Source of the DNA: Fasciola hepatica | Taxonomy: Eukaryota; Platyhelminthes; Trematoda; Plagiorchiida; Fasciolidae | DNA: 64,000 bases | Reading direction: 5' to 3' | NCBI GenBank assembly: GCA_948099385.1 | Contig: CANUEZ040000151.1 | Coordinates: 5,464,001-5,528,000, forward strand | Shown here: one piece after another, positions 1 to 12,915 of the stretch | Position numbering within the stretch: position 1 is the stretch's first letter | Layout: the number at the start of each line of letters is the position of its first letter | The notes under the pieces: model-generated | Database searches by the model: none | Told to the model about the DNA's origin: nothing | What the model saw: the letters and a program-made list of their open reading frames with translations, nothing else | Translations under genes and position numbers: made by a program

Positions 1-632
1 TCGGTCTCTGACAGCGTCAGCTCGAAGTTTGCCTAGCTTTTTTTTTATCAAACCCTTGACTGCTACAACTGAAAGGTTTTAGTCGTTCGGTAGTCCGAGT
101 ATCGTGGTCTGCCTTGTTTCTCCATCTGAAGCAATAAATCACAGGGGTATGTTTTCCATCGAGTTTGGTGATATCCGTCTTTGCTAGTTTTTAGCTAGGC
201 TCATGCGATTTGTCGCATTCAGGACCACACGTGAGGTGAAGTCCTTTTTAGTTTTGACTCGATGTGCCAAAACTGTTCTTCACAGTCGCATGCAGTGTTC
301 CAGGTGGGTAACCAATGTGATCTATTTGCAAAATGTCCAAAGCCATCGGTGTGACCTTGTGGCTACATCTGCCACATCTGACGCGGTCCGAAGAGAGGAT
401 GACGTCCACCCCGCTTCTGACGTTTGAATCAATTCCCCCCCCCCCAAAAAAAAAAATCTATCCCGTTTGCATGTTGTAGATTAGGCTTACGCGCCTCCAA
501 CGATCTGCCGTGCTTTTTGAAAACTACGTAGAAAATCCTTTTGCAGTGATACAATCACGGCTTTCTCCAGTTGCCAATTTTCAGAGCAACAGTAATTAAC
601 AACATCTACTACGTGTATTCCATTTTGAACAG
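1..632 (+). other. Intron sequence left of the first visible exon
   Basis: Presumed intron of the perlecan-like gene, since the exon at 633 needs an upstream Ig half. No splice-bounded exon was recognised. Only the C/A homopolymer stands out. Confidence 0.5.
435..456 (+). repeat. C(11)A(11) homopolymer junction
   Basis: Eleven C followed directly by eleven A, in the intron before the first visible exon. Prone to sequencing length error. Confidence 0.9.
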
Positions 633-802
633 ATGTTACACTGCTGAAGGCCTAAGCCGTGAAATCCTAGTCCACGTGCAACCCCGTTGTCCATCTGGTC
701 AACGACGGTGCGATGACGGTCGATGCATACCTGCGAGCTATTTCTGTAACGGTCGACCAGACTGTGCCGATGGATCGGACGAGGACCCAACTCGTTGTGG
801 CG
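633..802 (+). CDS. HSPG2: Perlecan-like exon: Ig tail plus LDLa domain 1
   Basis: Secreted basement-membrane proteoglycan, first exon visible here. The acceptor AG is at 631-632 and the donor GTAAGC starts at 803. The exon enters with one base completing a codon (phase 2) and leaves one base (phase 1). It opens with Cys and then REILVHV, which reads as the F and G strands of an Ig fold whose first half must lie upstream of the window. A complete six-cysteine LDLa follows: [37 protein letters not shown], with the Ca-binding acidic cluster D..D....DE. Family knowledge: perlecan domain II carries LDLa repeats. The in-frame Met at 571 is intronic read-through, not a start. Other LDLa/Ig proteins are possible, but the Ig at 26508 favours perlecan. 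Confidence 0.85.
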
Positions 803-2834
803 GTAAGCCCAGACTAGTGGCGTTTTTTGCACTTATGGCATTGTTTATATCTGTCCAGTTCCATGATACCTGATGAAATTGCTCTGTGTAACACACGGAG
901 CCGACATACCTATGTGTATACATGCAGACATGTTCCCTTAACATGATTATCGAACTCTATCGAGCCCAACTTCATGGTATCAGAGAACGTGAGGCATCAG
1001 TCAGCCACTGGCATGCCACTTAACCGTTGGTTTACCCACCTACAAACGAATAAGTTTTTGTTTAACCACGGTTACTATGCCATGATGTTTGAATGGGTGG
1101 TCTACTTACGCAAACACTCTACCTGGCACTCTTGAGACCTAACATTCAGAGACAATTCACGTTTTGTGCAAACAAAATTCGTTCACCCCTTAGATCTTAA
1201 GTTTACTTTAATCCATTGAACATGCAAACGGGAAAGAGAATGAAAAACATTATTTGCTCTGCTGGTTAGGTTACTGTAAATTGCCTTTTTCCCAGTCGAG
1301 TTGGTTATCCAATCAGGACGAGAATAAACATTTTCCAAGGTAGGCAGGTCGCATCATGTGACTTACGCTGATGACCGTGATGGTTTTGACATTATAGTGT
1401 CGTGGTTCACCCGAAATCAACCGAGATGTTTGCCATCCCTGGCAGTATTTTGTGTTGGTCATACTCCTGGATGCTTGTGCGGTTCGAGCACGGGATGGGA
1501 CTACATGGCTGCACGTAGTTGGTGATTCACGAAAGCCCAAATACACAATACATCCACAAGAGTATCCAGGGCTTTTTAAGCGAAAACGTTGCGTGACAAG
1601 TCACTTTACAATGATTCAGAATGTCCCACTTACTTTCATCCAATATTTGTGCACGAGTTTAGTGCAAAGCGGTTAGTCCATAACCACAAAGAATAATTGC
1701 ACTTTGAAGGGCTTGAAGTAAAGAGCAAACACGACGTCCAAGATTCAGAAGTTGAAATGATCCGCGTGACAACTTAGTGCCGACAATGGACCTCGCATCT
1801 CAGATATGGTAATCAGGAATGCATACCACAAGAACTTATTCTGTGTTGTACGCCAAATGGACGAGCAGTCAGTTTTTGGTTGTTTTTGAAACGGTGGAAA
1901 ACCCATGTACTGGAAACAGACCTACCCATGTTTATTGTATGTGAAAAACCGTGCTATTCAGGAGAAAAAATCACCAGATCAAACCCGGTCAGTTCAGATT
2001 CGTTCGGATCGAACCCGGGAATCAGAGTTAAAACAGATAAAGCGTGCAAGCAAAGAGGAACTGCACTGTGATAAATTTACCTAGAAGTATACGAAGAAGA
2101 AAACAATGACGTATACGGTCTACACATCTCCTTCCAAGGAACCGTACGATCATCTTTCCTTGTTATGAAATCCTGCAACCTTACGGGGTACACACGTTTC
2201 TACCTTGGTTACACGCAAATCAAAAAGCAGTAGAAGGACTGTGGGTCGAACGGTTCATTGAGTAGTGGGTGTATTTGAGTCAATCATAACCGGTTGTAGA
2301 TTGCATCACATTGTGAAGCATAAAGAGCGGGAGGTAGAATAACAAAAAATAGAGAAACGCGGGTTTGACAAGTAGGCTGGAGTCAATGGAAGAGGTGTGG
2401 TAATGAACCAAGTTTAAGATCGCAAAGCTATGAATAATCAACGCTCAAAAATGGGTGATCGGAGAAAAAGTAAACCGCGGAACCAAGAGGAAAGGCAAAT
2501 GTATACCAAAAGACAACGGAGAAAATTACTAGGGAGGCAGACAGGACTGACTAACCGTAGTCAATGATGGATCGAATGGACAAATGGTAGTGCAGTAACG
2601 GACAGCTAGAATTACTCAGTGGATATTCGCAGATCTTTCGGAGTCATCTGTTGAGTCTTTTTCACTCTTCACATTGAGTGGGACAAGTCATGCTGCGCTG
2701 CTAAAACCCCGTCTTTCAGTCACTTTGAATTTGCATTGTTCATAAAATATGACGTAAACAGTAGTCAGAATGACTGAAATGGCCATTAATCGCATTTCTC
2801 ATCACTCATTCGATCCATGTTAATCCAGAGGACT
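803..2834 (+). other. Intron, nothing recognised
   Basis: Left part of the intron between exons 633 and 6522, before the RTE-like copy. Short open frames here have no family signature or splice context. Confidence 0.5.
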
Positions 2835-5800
2835 CAGTTCACTTCAGACAATCATTGACCACGCACTGAGTGCGGTGGCTTTGGTTGCTATCTCCCAGCG
2901 ACAGTCTCAAAAGGAAATAATGAAAAACAACGGGAGTATGGAATAAGTAGGAGGAGAGCTACATCAATAGAATTAAGTCGGTGAAGAAAGTTTGTGACTA
3001 CAAGTGCGCCATTGATCACGACACCTAGCTGTATCTACCAATGTATCTAACCACAGAGCGGGAGGGTCTCTTGGACCCCATCCAGGAAGTCTAACACACT
3101 TCGCATGGTCAAGTCCACTAGTTGGGCTTTTCATACCTTTCTTGCATGTCAAGGATTGACCACTGTTACTCATCTTCCAACTGGTACCCGCCTCAGGAAA
3201 CACAGCACGCCGAGAAATCCTGCCAGGGGACATGCGTAGCACATGCTCTAACCATCTTAGCCTGGTGACCACACGTGCATCATCTAGTGATTTGATTCGT
3301 GAACTTGAGACTCTCCGCCGAAAATCGGAACTGTTTATACGGTGTTACCATCAGATTCGAACAATTTTATGAAGACATCGGTGTTTCAATACCGACGATC
3401 TTCGTACCTTCTCCACTTGCAGTGACCATGTCTCCAAACCATACAGAAGCACTAGCCTAGCTGCTGGAGCGTACGCTCAAATCTTTATAGATAAACGGAT
3501 GTCATGTCGACGCCACAGATGACTCAGGTTGGAAAAAGCTAAACCAGCCTTCTGTATACGCAAAGATACCTCATCCGATATCTGACCACCAGGTGAAATT
3601 CAGCTCCCTAGATAACAGAACTTGTCTACCACGTCCATAGTCTCCCCAAACACTGAAAGGTTTGGCGCTGGACCAACCCAATCCTGCGACAGCATCTTGT
3701 ACTTTGAAGGTGCAAAACGCATATCAAACGTTGTTACGCAGTCTGCAAGGCTGTCTAGAAAAGCTTGCAACTTACCTGGATTTTCACTCAGAAAAACTAT
3801 TTCATCTGCATATTCAAGGTCTGAAAATTTTCCACTGAAGAAAAGTTCAATACCACTATCCTCACTTGATAAAAGCACGGTCTCTAGGACCATATCAATC
3901 ACGAAGTTTAAGATAAAAAGGGAAACCCCGACGTACTTCATTTATCGTGGTGAAATCGGGTGAAAGATCATCGTAAGCACTAACTCAGCTTCGGCTGTTT
4001 GCATACAAGCATTGGAAATCATTACACTTCTCTGGCACATCCTCTAACGAGAGGCAGTACCAGAAAATTGTGCGGTCGACTGAATCGAACGCCATTTTTA
4101 GATCAAGAAAGATAAAGATTGTGGGCCCACGAAGGGTGTGCCTATGATCTAAAATTTGTGGAATAATGAAAGTGTGATCAGTACAACCTCGACCAGGTCT
4201 AAACTCGGCTTGATTCTCGCGCGAGCACCGTTCGCGAGCGTTGGATAAGCGGTGAAGAAATAATACCAGCAAGCAGTTTAGATACGATGCGAATCAGACT
4301 GATTCCCCTGTGGTTTTCACAGAAACGCCTGTCGCCTTTCTTATAAATTGGCACGATCATCGATGCGCACCAATTCTTTGGACTTGTTTCTTTTCCCATA
4401 TCAAACCAAAGAATTTTGTCAACTCCAGCAAAAGCGCTGGGCCACTGTCTTTGAAAGTAGATGGAGGTGATCCATACGGTCTGGCAGTGATGTGTCGTAA
4501 AAGATAGCTTATCTCACGGAGACATTCAACTGCTGACGGAGGACTGGTATCTACAGCTAGAGCTGTAACCATCGTGCTAGTTAGAAAACCTGTCGTGGAT
4601 AAAGGTCAATTAAACTGCCTCTCAAAATGCTCCAACCAACGAATTAGACGACGCTCCTGAGTCTGAATCAGTGAGCCGTTCATTTCTTTGCTCAGTTCGC
4701 TAGTGCCTGGCTTTCGTGGACCGGTATTTCTAACTAGACGGAAAAGGTTGTAGCCATTGCCAACCGCCACATCTTTTTCCATCTCCATACACTTCACAAT
4801 CCACCAGTGCACGCGGTCGTTTCGAATAAGCTGCTGTTCAGGGCATCTTCGTGCATCATCGCATCTGGAATCTGGAGGAATCGATCTGCGCGCATCTAAC
4901 AGTGCATCTGAGGAAGCAGATATCCATCGTTTCTGTGTGTGTCTGTTGTTGCACCTTGGACAGGATCAGCAGCCTCAAGTAAGGCCTGTCTAGTCTCTGG
5001 CCATCGCTCTTCTGGATCCTGGGCATTTGACTTCACCCCCAGCTTTTATGCTCAGAGCGATACCAATGCGAGACTGATCACGAACCCCAGACACCGGATT
5101 ACCCAACACCCGAAGAATGAGGCGAGAAGATGAGTTTGTATCTGGTAACCGAAATGTTAACACTAAAGTGGGGTCCTGTATGCACGTGTCGGAGACAACA
5201 CATCCATTTTAAAGGTTTCAAGAGTTCTAGGTGGGACAGAAAACTGCCCCGTTTGGCGTTGAAAGCAGCCAAGTGAAGAAAACGCTTAGGTCTGAGAATC
5301 GATTCTGTATTTTCTTCTGTCTTCAAGTTAATATCCTTACAGAGACCTACAAGTTGTCGGTCATGATTCATTGTGGCTTCTCGAAATCATTTAGAATTAG
5401 GACATGAAGGACGGAGAGCAAAAATATAAGAAATGTTCCCCGAGGGACCACTGGAGATTTCTGGATGCACCATACTTCGCGGCTGCCCACACCGCAGAAC
5501 GGGTTTTCTTTGAGAAACCCAACCGGAGCCTTGGACTCAAAAGGCTAACTCACAATGCTCTGGAGTGTTAACCCATCACTGAAACGTGACCAAAGAACCC
5601 GTCTGTCATATCAGACATGATTGTTGCATGCATTCTGTCTTGTCTTCGCTGATAATTTGTTAGCGACCCGCCCTTCGGATTCAGTCGTTAACCCCATACA
5701 CCTAATGGAACAAGCGGGATATGTACAGGGCAACATTCTTTGTTCTGTGGACTGCCCAACCTAGATGAGCAATAGCTGCCCAATGAAGTGCAATGACTTC

Positions 5801-5985
5801 TCCTACAGTCGAGCAAAACCCCAGATACTCCAATCCTACGTTCGTCTAGTGGAGGTTTTTAGACCGGTAAGCTGCTCATCTCCGGCTTAAGGAAGCCATC
5901 CTGCATAGCTCGTTGGGTCACGGGGGTACGCAAGCCATCACACCACGTTAGGGTTCAATCTCATTGTCATGAGATCTAGAGAACT
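2835..5985 (-). mobile_element. RTE-like non-LTR retrotransposon, degenerate copy 1
   Basis: Minus-strand LINE with frameshifts and stops throughout. The reverse transcriptase starts near 4400 (DRRFCENHRGISLIRIVSKL) and continues through FIFLDLKMAFDSVDRTIFW, FSDLEYADEIVFLSENPGK (the YADE equals the RT YADD box) and DVVDKFCYLGS at 3600. The C-terminal WLEHVLRMSPGR motif is at about 3245, and the 3' tail contains the TTGGTTGCTATCTCC box read backwards at about 2882. 5' non-coding sequence matching copy 2 runs to about 5985, including CACCTAATGGAACAAGCGGG near 5700. Assignment to the RTE-like clade rests on the RT and C-terminal motifs. Not functional. Confidence 0.8.
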
Positions 5986-6521
5986 CGGAATGTACAACTC
6001 AATAATCGTATACACAACTTGTCTTGTAAATTGGAAAGTAGTCCGATATAGTAATTTCGTCACACATTTTGAATGTCTTCAATATGTGTCAATTCAATAA
6101 CAGATGATCTACGCGGTAACCAAATTAATTTTAATTAGGGTCTGAAACGGAAACGAAGGGGGTGGGGGGGGGGCGGGTGGAGAGGAAGAAATTCAGGAGC
6201 TAATTTGTCGATAACGAATTCATACCATTCCCTTAGTTTCCTGCTGAAAAAGACTGTTAGGGACCTTGCAACCACTAAGGTCAGCTAAGTCAAAAGCCTG
6301 AAACCGTCCGCCGTCTGTCAACACAATCACATAAGACTGATGCAGTGATTGTTAAGTTTCATTCACAGGATATTTAATTTGACCACCGTAATTGAGTTAG
6401 GAAACACACATTTTATGACATGATTTCATACAAATATTTTCAAGAGCGATAACTTCTTACCCTATCTAGTTCACTATTTCGTTTTGCAACCTCGCACTTC
6501 GGTGTTTTGTTCTCTACGTAG

Positions 6522-6744
6522 ACGGCGGCGAAATAACTGTCCGACCGGGTGTAATCAACGTGAAATTGTTTGAATCCTTCCAATTCGAATGTATCTCCCC
6601 TGTACCCGGTGTGATTCCGGTGGTCAGTTTTGACGGGGAACCGGTTGATCGGTACGCTCATTTTACCGTGTCACGTCCCAGCGCGGAGCGAGTAATTGTC
6701 AATACACCGTACGGGCTCTCGGAACCGGGAATTCATTTGTTCAG
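6522..6744 (+). CDS. HSPG2: Perlecan-like exon: Ig-like domain, first half (copy A)
   Basis: The acceptor follows a T-rich tract ending CTACGTAG; the donor GTAAGC starts at 6745. Phase 1 in and phase 2 out match the LDLa exons on both sides. The protein starts GGEITVRPGVINVKL, has one cysteine (FQFEC, Ig B strand), then PVVSFDGEPVD, FTVSRPSAERVIVNTPYG and ends HLFR. The partner cysteine of the Ig disulfide is the first residue of the next exon. The usual Ig strand-C tryptophan is replaced by Phe (VSF). It is clearly a paralogue of the exon at 10493: both share PG..V, EC, VPG, P.V.F.DG.P, RF/HFT, RP, VPYG/TPYG. GTG at 6560 is internal, not a start codon. Confidence 0.8.
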
Positions 6745-7590
6745 GTAAGCTCGTCTACGAGGGCAACGTATTCCAGTGACTTTGCCTGATTTGGTTGTAT
6801 TTTGGTCATGTGGTTCACATCAATTTTAGGTTGTACGAAGAGAGGACAAAAGATGAACGAGGTTCGAAGGACGTCTCAGCGGCGTGCTGGTATTTCCGAA
6901 ATTAACGGACAACGCGCTACGCCAGAAACCGTTTTATAGTCCCATGCGTAAGCATGACAGTGAATCATCTACAGACAAATCCAAGTAGTGCATGCGATCG
7001 AGTGCGTCCAAGTAGGGCCACTCAGCAGCAGCGAATCAACAAGCATATACGGCTCAATGCTGAAGTCTTATTGGTTGAGGCAAACCGTTCCTGGTATGGA
7101 CGAATCACAGTGATGTGCATGCGTGTGATCGTGATCGGTATCGACAAACCAGTCGATAACTGTATCGGCGTGGTCGTGACGCCGTCAGTTGTTCAGTCAA
7201 GGATAGGGTCACGCAAGGCTGCTGCTCGCACATGTGGGGGTGCCACTTACCACCGGAACATGTGATGCACAGCGCTTGTGTCCTCAAGATATGGCGCAAA
7301 TTACGTTTGTTTGACACGTTGCATAAACATTGCCTTTAGAATATGAAGCCTAACCTTCAATGAGTGTCAAAGTGCTATGGACTTTAGATTCGTGCAAATA
7401 AACCGGGATTATTCCCAAATAAAACAAGCAAAAAGAAAACTGCGAAGATGGAACTACTTTAAGCCGGCGAGCGCGGGTAGATGCCGAACGAAAATGATTC
7501 CCGTTGTTGTAGGCACGTTGTTCACTCTGACTTACCTTGTTATATGGATTCTTCATTTAGTCCCCTCTCCGCTTCACCTAACTCACTCAG

Positions 7591-7757
7591 CTGTACCACC
7601 ACTTCGGGAACAACGAGAGAAGTACTGGTCCGCGTGGAGGATGGTTGCGGTCCAAACGAATTTCGTTGTCGGGATGGCACCTGTATCCCACGGGCTTCTG
7701 TTTGTGACGGACGCATAGATTGCCGCGATGGATCTGATGAATCCCCGTCCGAATGTC
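7591..7757 (+). CDS. HSPG2: Perlecan-like exon: Ig tail plus LDLa domain 2
   Basis: Acceptor CACTCAG ends at 7590; donor GTGAGT starts at 7758. Phase 2 in, phase 1 out, as in the other LDLa cassette exons. It opens with the Ig second cysteine (CTTTSG) and the G-strand motif REVLVRV, then a canonical LDLa: [37 protein letters not shown]. All six cysteines and the calcium ligands (D in CDG, DC, SDE) are present, so this domain should fold. It is the closest of the cassette exons to the LDLa consensus. The intron before it (6745-7590) is short. Confidence 0.87.
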
Positions 7758-10492
7758 GTGAGTACCATGCTGCTGTGTACCGGTTTTATTACGCATGCCT
7801 TTTGGTACTGCTACTTGTGACTGTATATTTTGCCTTTTGAAACGCGTGGCTTCCCGTTTGAATAAATTAAGGAAACATATGAGCTACATTTGTTATCAGG
7901 ATGGAAAATTGCGTGTCATGAATAGGATAAAACAACGGTTTCAGGTGGGGATAAGTGATGGTCTGTTGGTAGTGTTAGAAAATCTTGAGAACATCACCAA
8001 AAGAAATCCCTTGACAAGAGGTGCGTCTCAGATTGAGTCACTAGTAGTAAAGGAGCATCCGACGTCCGGTTAGCGCTACCTCTGTTTGAAACAATAGACA
8101 GAAAACAAGTAAGCTCCGGGCCGTCCAGTATGTGCCTGTGGTGATTTCAGTGCGTCCGTACGCGGTGCAGTGCCGTATAGATTCTCCAGAATTCAATGAA
8201 TCAGATGAGACTAAACTTTAGAAGTCGGGTTTTCCGGATACAGTCAGATAGTTCCATGCTTCATCTGTACTTTGTCTACCAATAGTGTCACTGCTTACTT
8301 CATATATAAACGAGTGTGTACCATTTAGGACCGACAGAATACTCACTTGCTATTCTAGTCTTGTTAGTTCTTGGTGCACGTACCCCGGGTACTGGTTATT
8401 CCATCAAACACGGTTGACCGAGTAGATTCAAATCTCACATGTTGGAATCATAATAATCTCCCCGAACAAAAGCGTTCTTCTCCAACGGACTGGGGTTTTT
8501 CGCGATTAGAACCGACTGATGGGTGATTAACATGAATTTCGTGTGATATAGTAGTTATAATGTTGGTCTAGTTAGTAATAACTGTATGATATCCCATAAA
8601 TTATTTTGCGTAGCGTTCATTCATATGAATTTAATCTATTTAAAGACTGTCAGGGGTCATCTGTTCTGTTTCTCTCAATCACACACGAAGTGTTGTCAAG
8701 AGGACTCTTCATCGGTGTCCCAAAATATTCCAAAATATGATGTAAACATTGGTAGTAACAAGATTGAAATGTTGGCATATTGTTTAAGTAAGTCTTCCTG
8801 ACGAACACAAATAATAGAAGAAGATAACAGTATGACGAAGGACATGAATAAAGTTCACATAACACCAATTACTTTTGAACATATCGGACAACTAAAAAGT
8901 TGGATCTGTCACACTAGCGAAACAATAAAAGTACGATCCGTATAATTCACATAAAATTCCGTGAAGACATGTGTAATCTTATTGCAAAAGACCCCTGATA
9001 TGAACCATAATGAGTGTTACCACTCACATAGCAGATCAGATACTGTAACCTCTCTAACGTCACAATTTATGTTCTGATTCTCATCGGGAACTGTGCAGTG
9101 TCATGATGTTTTCAATGCTAAGCGGACTAGTTCAGCTTTATCAAGCTTGGATGTACGAAAATAGAAATATAGAGAAAACCAGGGCTGCGGAATAGCATGT
9201 AGATAGTATTGCAGAATTGGTTTGTATAAATATGTCAAATCAAGGAAAATAATTGGCAGATAACAAGTTGACCAATCACAGTGAGCTTTTACTGTACCTG
9301 TCCTAATTACGCTTGATTGATGAAGGAACACAAATTGGTTCAATTGTGTGCGTTCTGTTACTCAGCTTAGTTTCTTTCCTTGCTCGCCATATTACGGGCC
9401 AGAACTGATCAATTTTGCGCTAGTCATTGTGCTTTCTACCCTGGGCTAATTCAAAAATGCAAGCTGGCTGAATTTTGCGGAAACCGTGAAGCAATGCGTA
9501 CAGTCAAATTCCGATGATGTGATCTCCCCCCCCCTTTCTCAACTCAGGTTCCTATCATGTTCTCTATGCATCTGAATTAGACCATGTAGGAAATCCATTA
9601 TCTACAATCGGGTACCGGCCCGACTCAATTTTAATTTCCGATTGAGGCGTAGCACGTTCCGGGGCGAGCTTAGTACGATCTCCACAAGACTAATTTCACA
9701 CTGTACCTGGCCGTGTCACGGCGCAATGTCTGCCGCATCACTGCACAATGCTTCCATGGTTTTCAAGGGTGATTTAAGCGTTCACACTGCATGATGAATC
9801 ATATTATGTAATAACGAATGGATACAAGCATGGGTTATGGGACTCCGCCGCTGAACTTACGTGGTTCGATTCTGAGTGTCTATGACAGTGAGCTACCTGC
9901 GGCCACGGTACCTGGAGCGTCTGAACCAATGTTTCCTGTAATATAGCAAGGACAGATGCGAATAAACGGGTACTTGTCACCTCAGCAGTTGTTAGGTTGA
10001 AGATGTACGGATTCAGATAGATTCGGAGGCGCCAGATAAACAATTCAGAAGGCCGATTCTACGTCAACTTGGTAACGTATTTCAACCAAATATCTCAGAG
10101 TTGCACTTCCAATTGTTCCCTTTCCTGTCCGTCTGAGCGAACGTGAGCAGTGCTAACTATTCCGTTGGGACAGGGGCCTCGCCGTTCGAACAAAGTAGGG
10201 CACATAGAATACACCTAAACAAGTCAATAAACATCGAGATGACCAGCCTACGGGAAGCTTATTTGTTGGATTTTTTGACGATGAATGGCTGGTAAATATG
10301 CAGGATAGACTAGCTACCTTGAAGGTCCCTTTGTTCGGCGGACTCATTTACCCACTCACATACATGCATACATATATACATACGCACGTACACACACACA
10401 TTCATTCACTCACTCACTCATACACCCCATCAGTTAGTCAGTCAACCAATTACGTTTGTTCATTCGTTCTCTTTATTGTTCATAATTTTCAG
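7758..10492 (+). other. Intron, only simple sequence seen
   Basis: Intron between LDLa 2 and Ig copy B. Contains short C runs (9528) and a CATA/CACT-rich stretch at 10361-10440 just before the acceptor. No transposon motif recognised. Confidence 0.5.
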
Positions 10493-10733
10493 CTGATCGA
10501 GTGGTTCAAGTTAATGTGCGATTCACACCTAGCGAGGTTCGTGTTCAGCCTGGACACCGTGTTCGCCTGGAATGTCGTACTGACGTACCGGGAACCAGAC
10601 CAACTGTGCGGTTTGCTGACGGTCGACCAATCAGCGAGGATACACGATTTGTTATTACAAGACCAAACACGGAAACTATTGTGATCGAAGTACCTTACGG
10701 ATTTGATGCGGCCACACGCCGTGTTGTTCTCAC
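10493..10733 (+). CDS. HSPG2: Perlecan-like exon: Ig-like domain, first half (copy B)
   Basis: Acceptor TTTTCAG ends at 10492; donor GTAAGT starts at 10734. Phase 1 in, phase 2 out. The protein reads DRVVQVNVRFTPSEVRVQPG, then HRVRLEC (B-strand cysteine), DVPGTRPTVRFADGRPI, TRFVITRP, IVIEVPYG and ends RRVVLT. The next exon supplies the F-strand cysteine. It is longer at the N terminus than copy A by a VNVRFTPSEV strand, so copy A may have lost the A strand or uses a different boundary. No W is present at the Ig core position (F in VRF). The upstream intron ends in a TCAT/CACT-rich simple stretch (10361-10440). Confidence 0.82.
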
Positions 10734-12199
10734 GTAAGTATTCAATCTATACTGAAGGGAAATAGTCAATAGACAAACAAGGAAAGGGAAGGAGCATCGA
10801 TTCCCTCACTGAATACATAAATCATGTGATAACACGTATCCTGCGTTAAAATGAGAAGTTGTTACAGTTATGTGTAAGTTTGAGTATTACATCGCTATAG
10901 AAAATTAGATAGATCAGTCGTTCATCTACTGTAAATCTCATTTAAGTTTGAACCAGAAGTTATCTGCAAGATATCACTTCGAATCATTCCAGTTCATTTT
11001 TCTTAGACTGTTTACCTCTCACTGTCTTTTAGTCTCTTCTAAGACCCTCCTCCCCCCAACAAACCAGTGAGTGAGTTCTTTGGGGAATTTGGCTGAAAAT
11101 GGCTCAATACGCACTACTAAGGATCCTGTAAATATTGCTCCACTGATCTTACGCAGTCCTAAGTATGATGACGGTCAATCAAAAACCGTGAAGACAGACT
11201 TGATACATGCGTGGATGGCATAGTAGCAGCAAATGTAGACCTACAGCTAGAGAATAGCGTACGGTTCTGTAGCGTTTGAAATTAAACTACACGCGTCTGC
11301 ACCAAACGAAGATTCCAAAATGTGGCGAACAAAGACCAGGGGTGGTTGCGGACGTGACAGAACATGATTTACTGATCAGCCTTTGCGACCGGGTTGACGT
11401 TAAGGCGGAGAGTTAAGCTGGCGTTGAAAAAGTGAGTGATTAGAACCCCAGGTGGGGCGACTACTTTTGGATTTGTGATGAAAAACCATTTTCGTGCAAA
11501 TGCACTCAAACCAAGCAAGCAAGGGGGATAAAATAAAATGAAACCAAAACTGAAACGTTAAAAGACGGAAGAGTGGTCAATACTATGCAATAGGCAAAAA
11601 CTAGGACTATTAGTACATCAAAAGGGGTTTAGTCTAAGAAAGATGGCATTTACTAAGCAGAGTGAATTAATATTCAGTATGAACAATGAACTTACCATTA
11701 AGGAGCATCTACGAAAGCGCTATATAGCTGTTACACTGACCTGTTAGATATTATCAGCATATTTGTCGGGATGCATAATTTGAGTTACCCATGATACCAC
11801 TGAACTATCCGGGGTGGATGTCTAGGGATTGAATCTTGTGAACACAAGGTAACATATATACCGCTCGTCGATAACTGGTTGTGAACACTTAAAATCCGTC
11901 ACTTGCATAGCGACCAACTCCTGTTATGGGAGTTTTCTTAGTAGGAACTTGAATGGGCTCAAAGCATTTCTAACAACCTGATGACTTAGATTGGCTATTT
12001 GGTCGACTTCAGAGTCAGGAGATTTAAGTTTTTCATAGAACAACTCTCCATGTGATTCCAATTCCTAATTGATCGAGGTTTTCAAACTTCTGCTCCACTT
12101 TCTCTTTCGGTCACTGAAACCCCATATTCTAGAGACCGATTTCCGATAGTTACTTTTCTAAACCTAACCTCAGAACCATTACTTCGGTTTTTTATCGTA
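10734..12199 (+). other. Intron, nothing recognised
   Basis: First part of the intron between Ig copy B and LDLa 3, up to the first SINE. No motif seen. Confidence 0.5.
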
Positions 12200-12450
12200 T
12201 GCTTGAGCATGTCTGCAGTGGAAACGGCTTACCCCATAGACACAAAGGCCCCCTGCAGAGATCGCCAGGAACCTGATTCTGATAAGCGGAGTGAAGAAAT
12301 ATATCAAGTCCCAGTGAGCCAGCTTTGGCAACGAGCCGGACAACGTTGGCTTACTGTCTACCACCAAAGTGACCGGCGGTGACAGGGATTCGAACCTCTG
12401 ACCTCCGAGGTGATAAGCAGTTTCTCCAAATCGCTCCACTACCACCCTAC
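12200..12450 (-). mobile_element. tRNA-headed SINE, copy 1
   Basis: Minus-strand SINE of about 250 bp. The head reads GGTGGTAGTGGAGCGATTTG (box A) and GAGGTTCGAATCCC (box B), a Leu/Ser-type tRNA-like promoter. The body that follows, GTCACTTTGGTGGTAGACAG then GTCCGGCTCGTTGCC, is shared with the copies at 37745, 54371 and 58558. Located in a perlecan-like intron. Confidence 0.75.
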
Positions 12451-12816
12451 ACAATTGCGTGGTACTTAGAAGAGATCCTTAGTGAAGGGGAAGTGACAAT
12501 CTTCGTGCATCTATTTACAATCACCAGATTTCAGAGATAACTGCAGTAAAATGAAGCCAAACTGAGCATCGAAAAGTCAGTTGTTGTTGTTGCTGCTGCT
12601 GCTGTTACTGTCACAAAATAATTATCGTAATGTATTAGTCGAATCAGTCCTGCAAACCGTTGGTGATGAAACCTATCAAAGGAAAAACTATGTTCGCCCA
12701 GAATAAGAATGTCGGAGTTCGGAAGAAGTATTGCTGGCTTATTCAACCTTTGAACGTCGGCACATGAATCAGCACGGATATGTGATTGGGTCGCGAAGTA
12801 CCGTCCAGCAGTGATC

Positions 12817-12915
12817 AGTGGTGGTCGAGTCGATTAAACGTCAGAGTTGCGAACCCCGTCACCACGGATTACTTTGGAGGTGGGCCGTAATTCACTGTCA
12901 CCTGACTCGTAATGT
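12817..12915 (+). mobile_element. tRNA-headed SINE, 5' fragment, copy 2
   Basis: Plus-strand head of the same family: GTGGTGGTCGAGTCGATT (box A), a short internal deletion, TTGCGAACCCC (decayed box B), then ATTACTTTGGAGGTGGGC and GACTCG. Homology fades after about 12915. It is inverted relative to copy 1, 370 bp away. Confidence 0.55.

Noticed and set aside
571..632. Met start in front of the first LDLa exon
   Set aside because: A splice acceptor at 631-632 and the phase pattern of the other cassette exons show that the upstream frame is intron.
3622..3963. Open frame on the plus strand
   Set aside because: It is the opposite strand of the LINE reverse transcriptase, whose motifs read on the minus strand.
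10298..10492. N-terminal extension of the Ig exon with Thr/His-rich simple sequence
   Set aside because: Low-complexity intron sequence ahead of a clear TTTTCAG acceptor at 10492.
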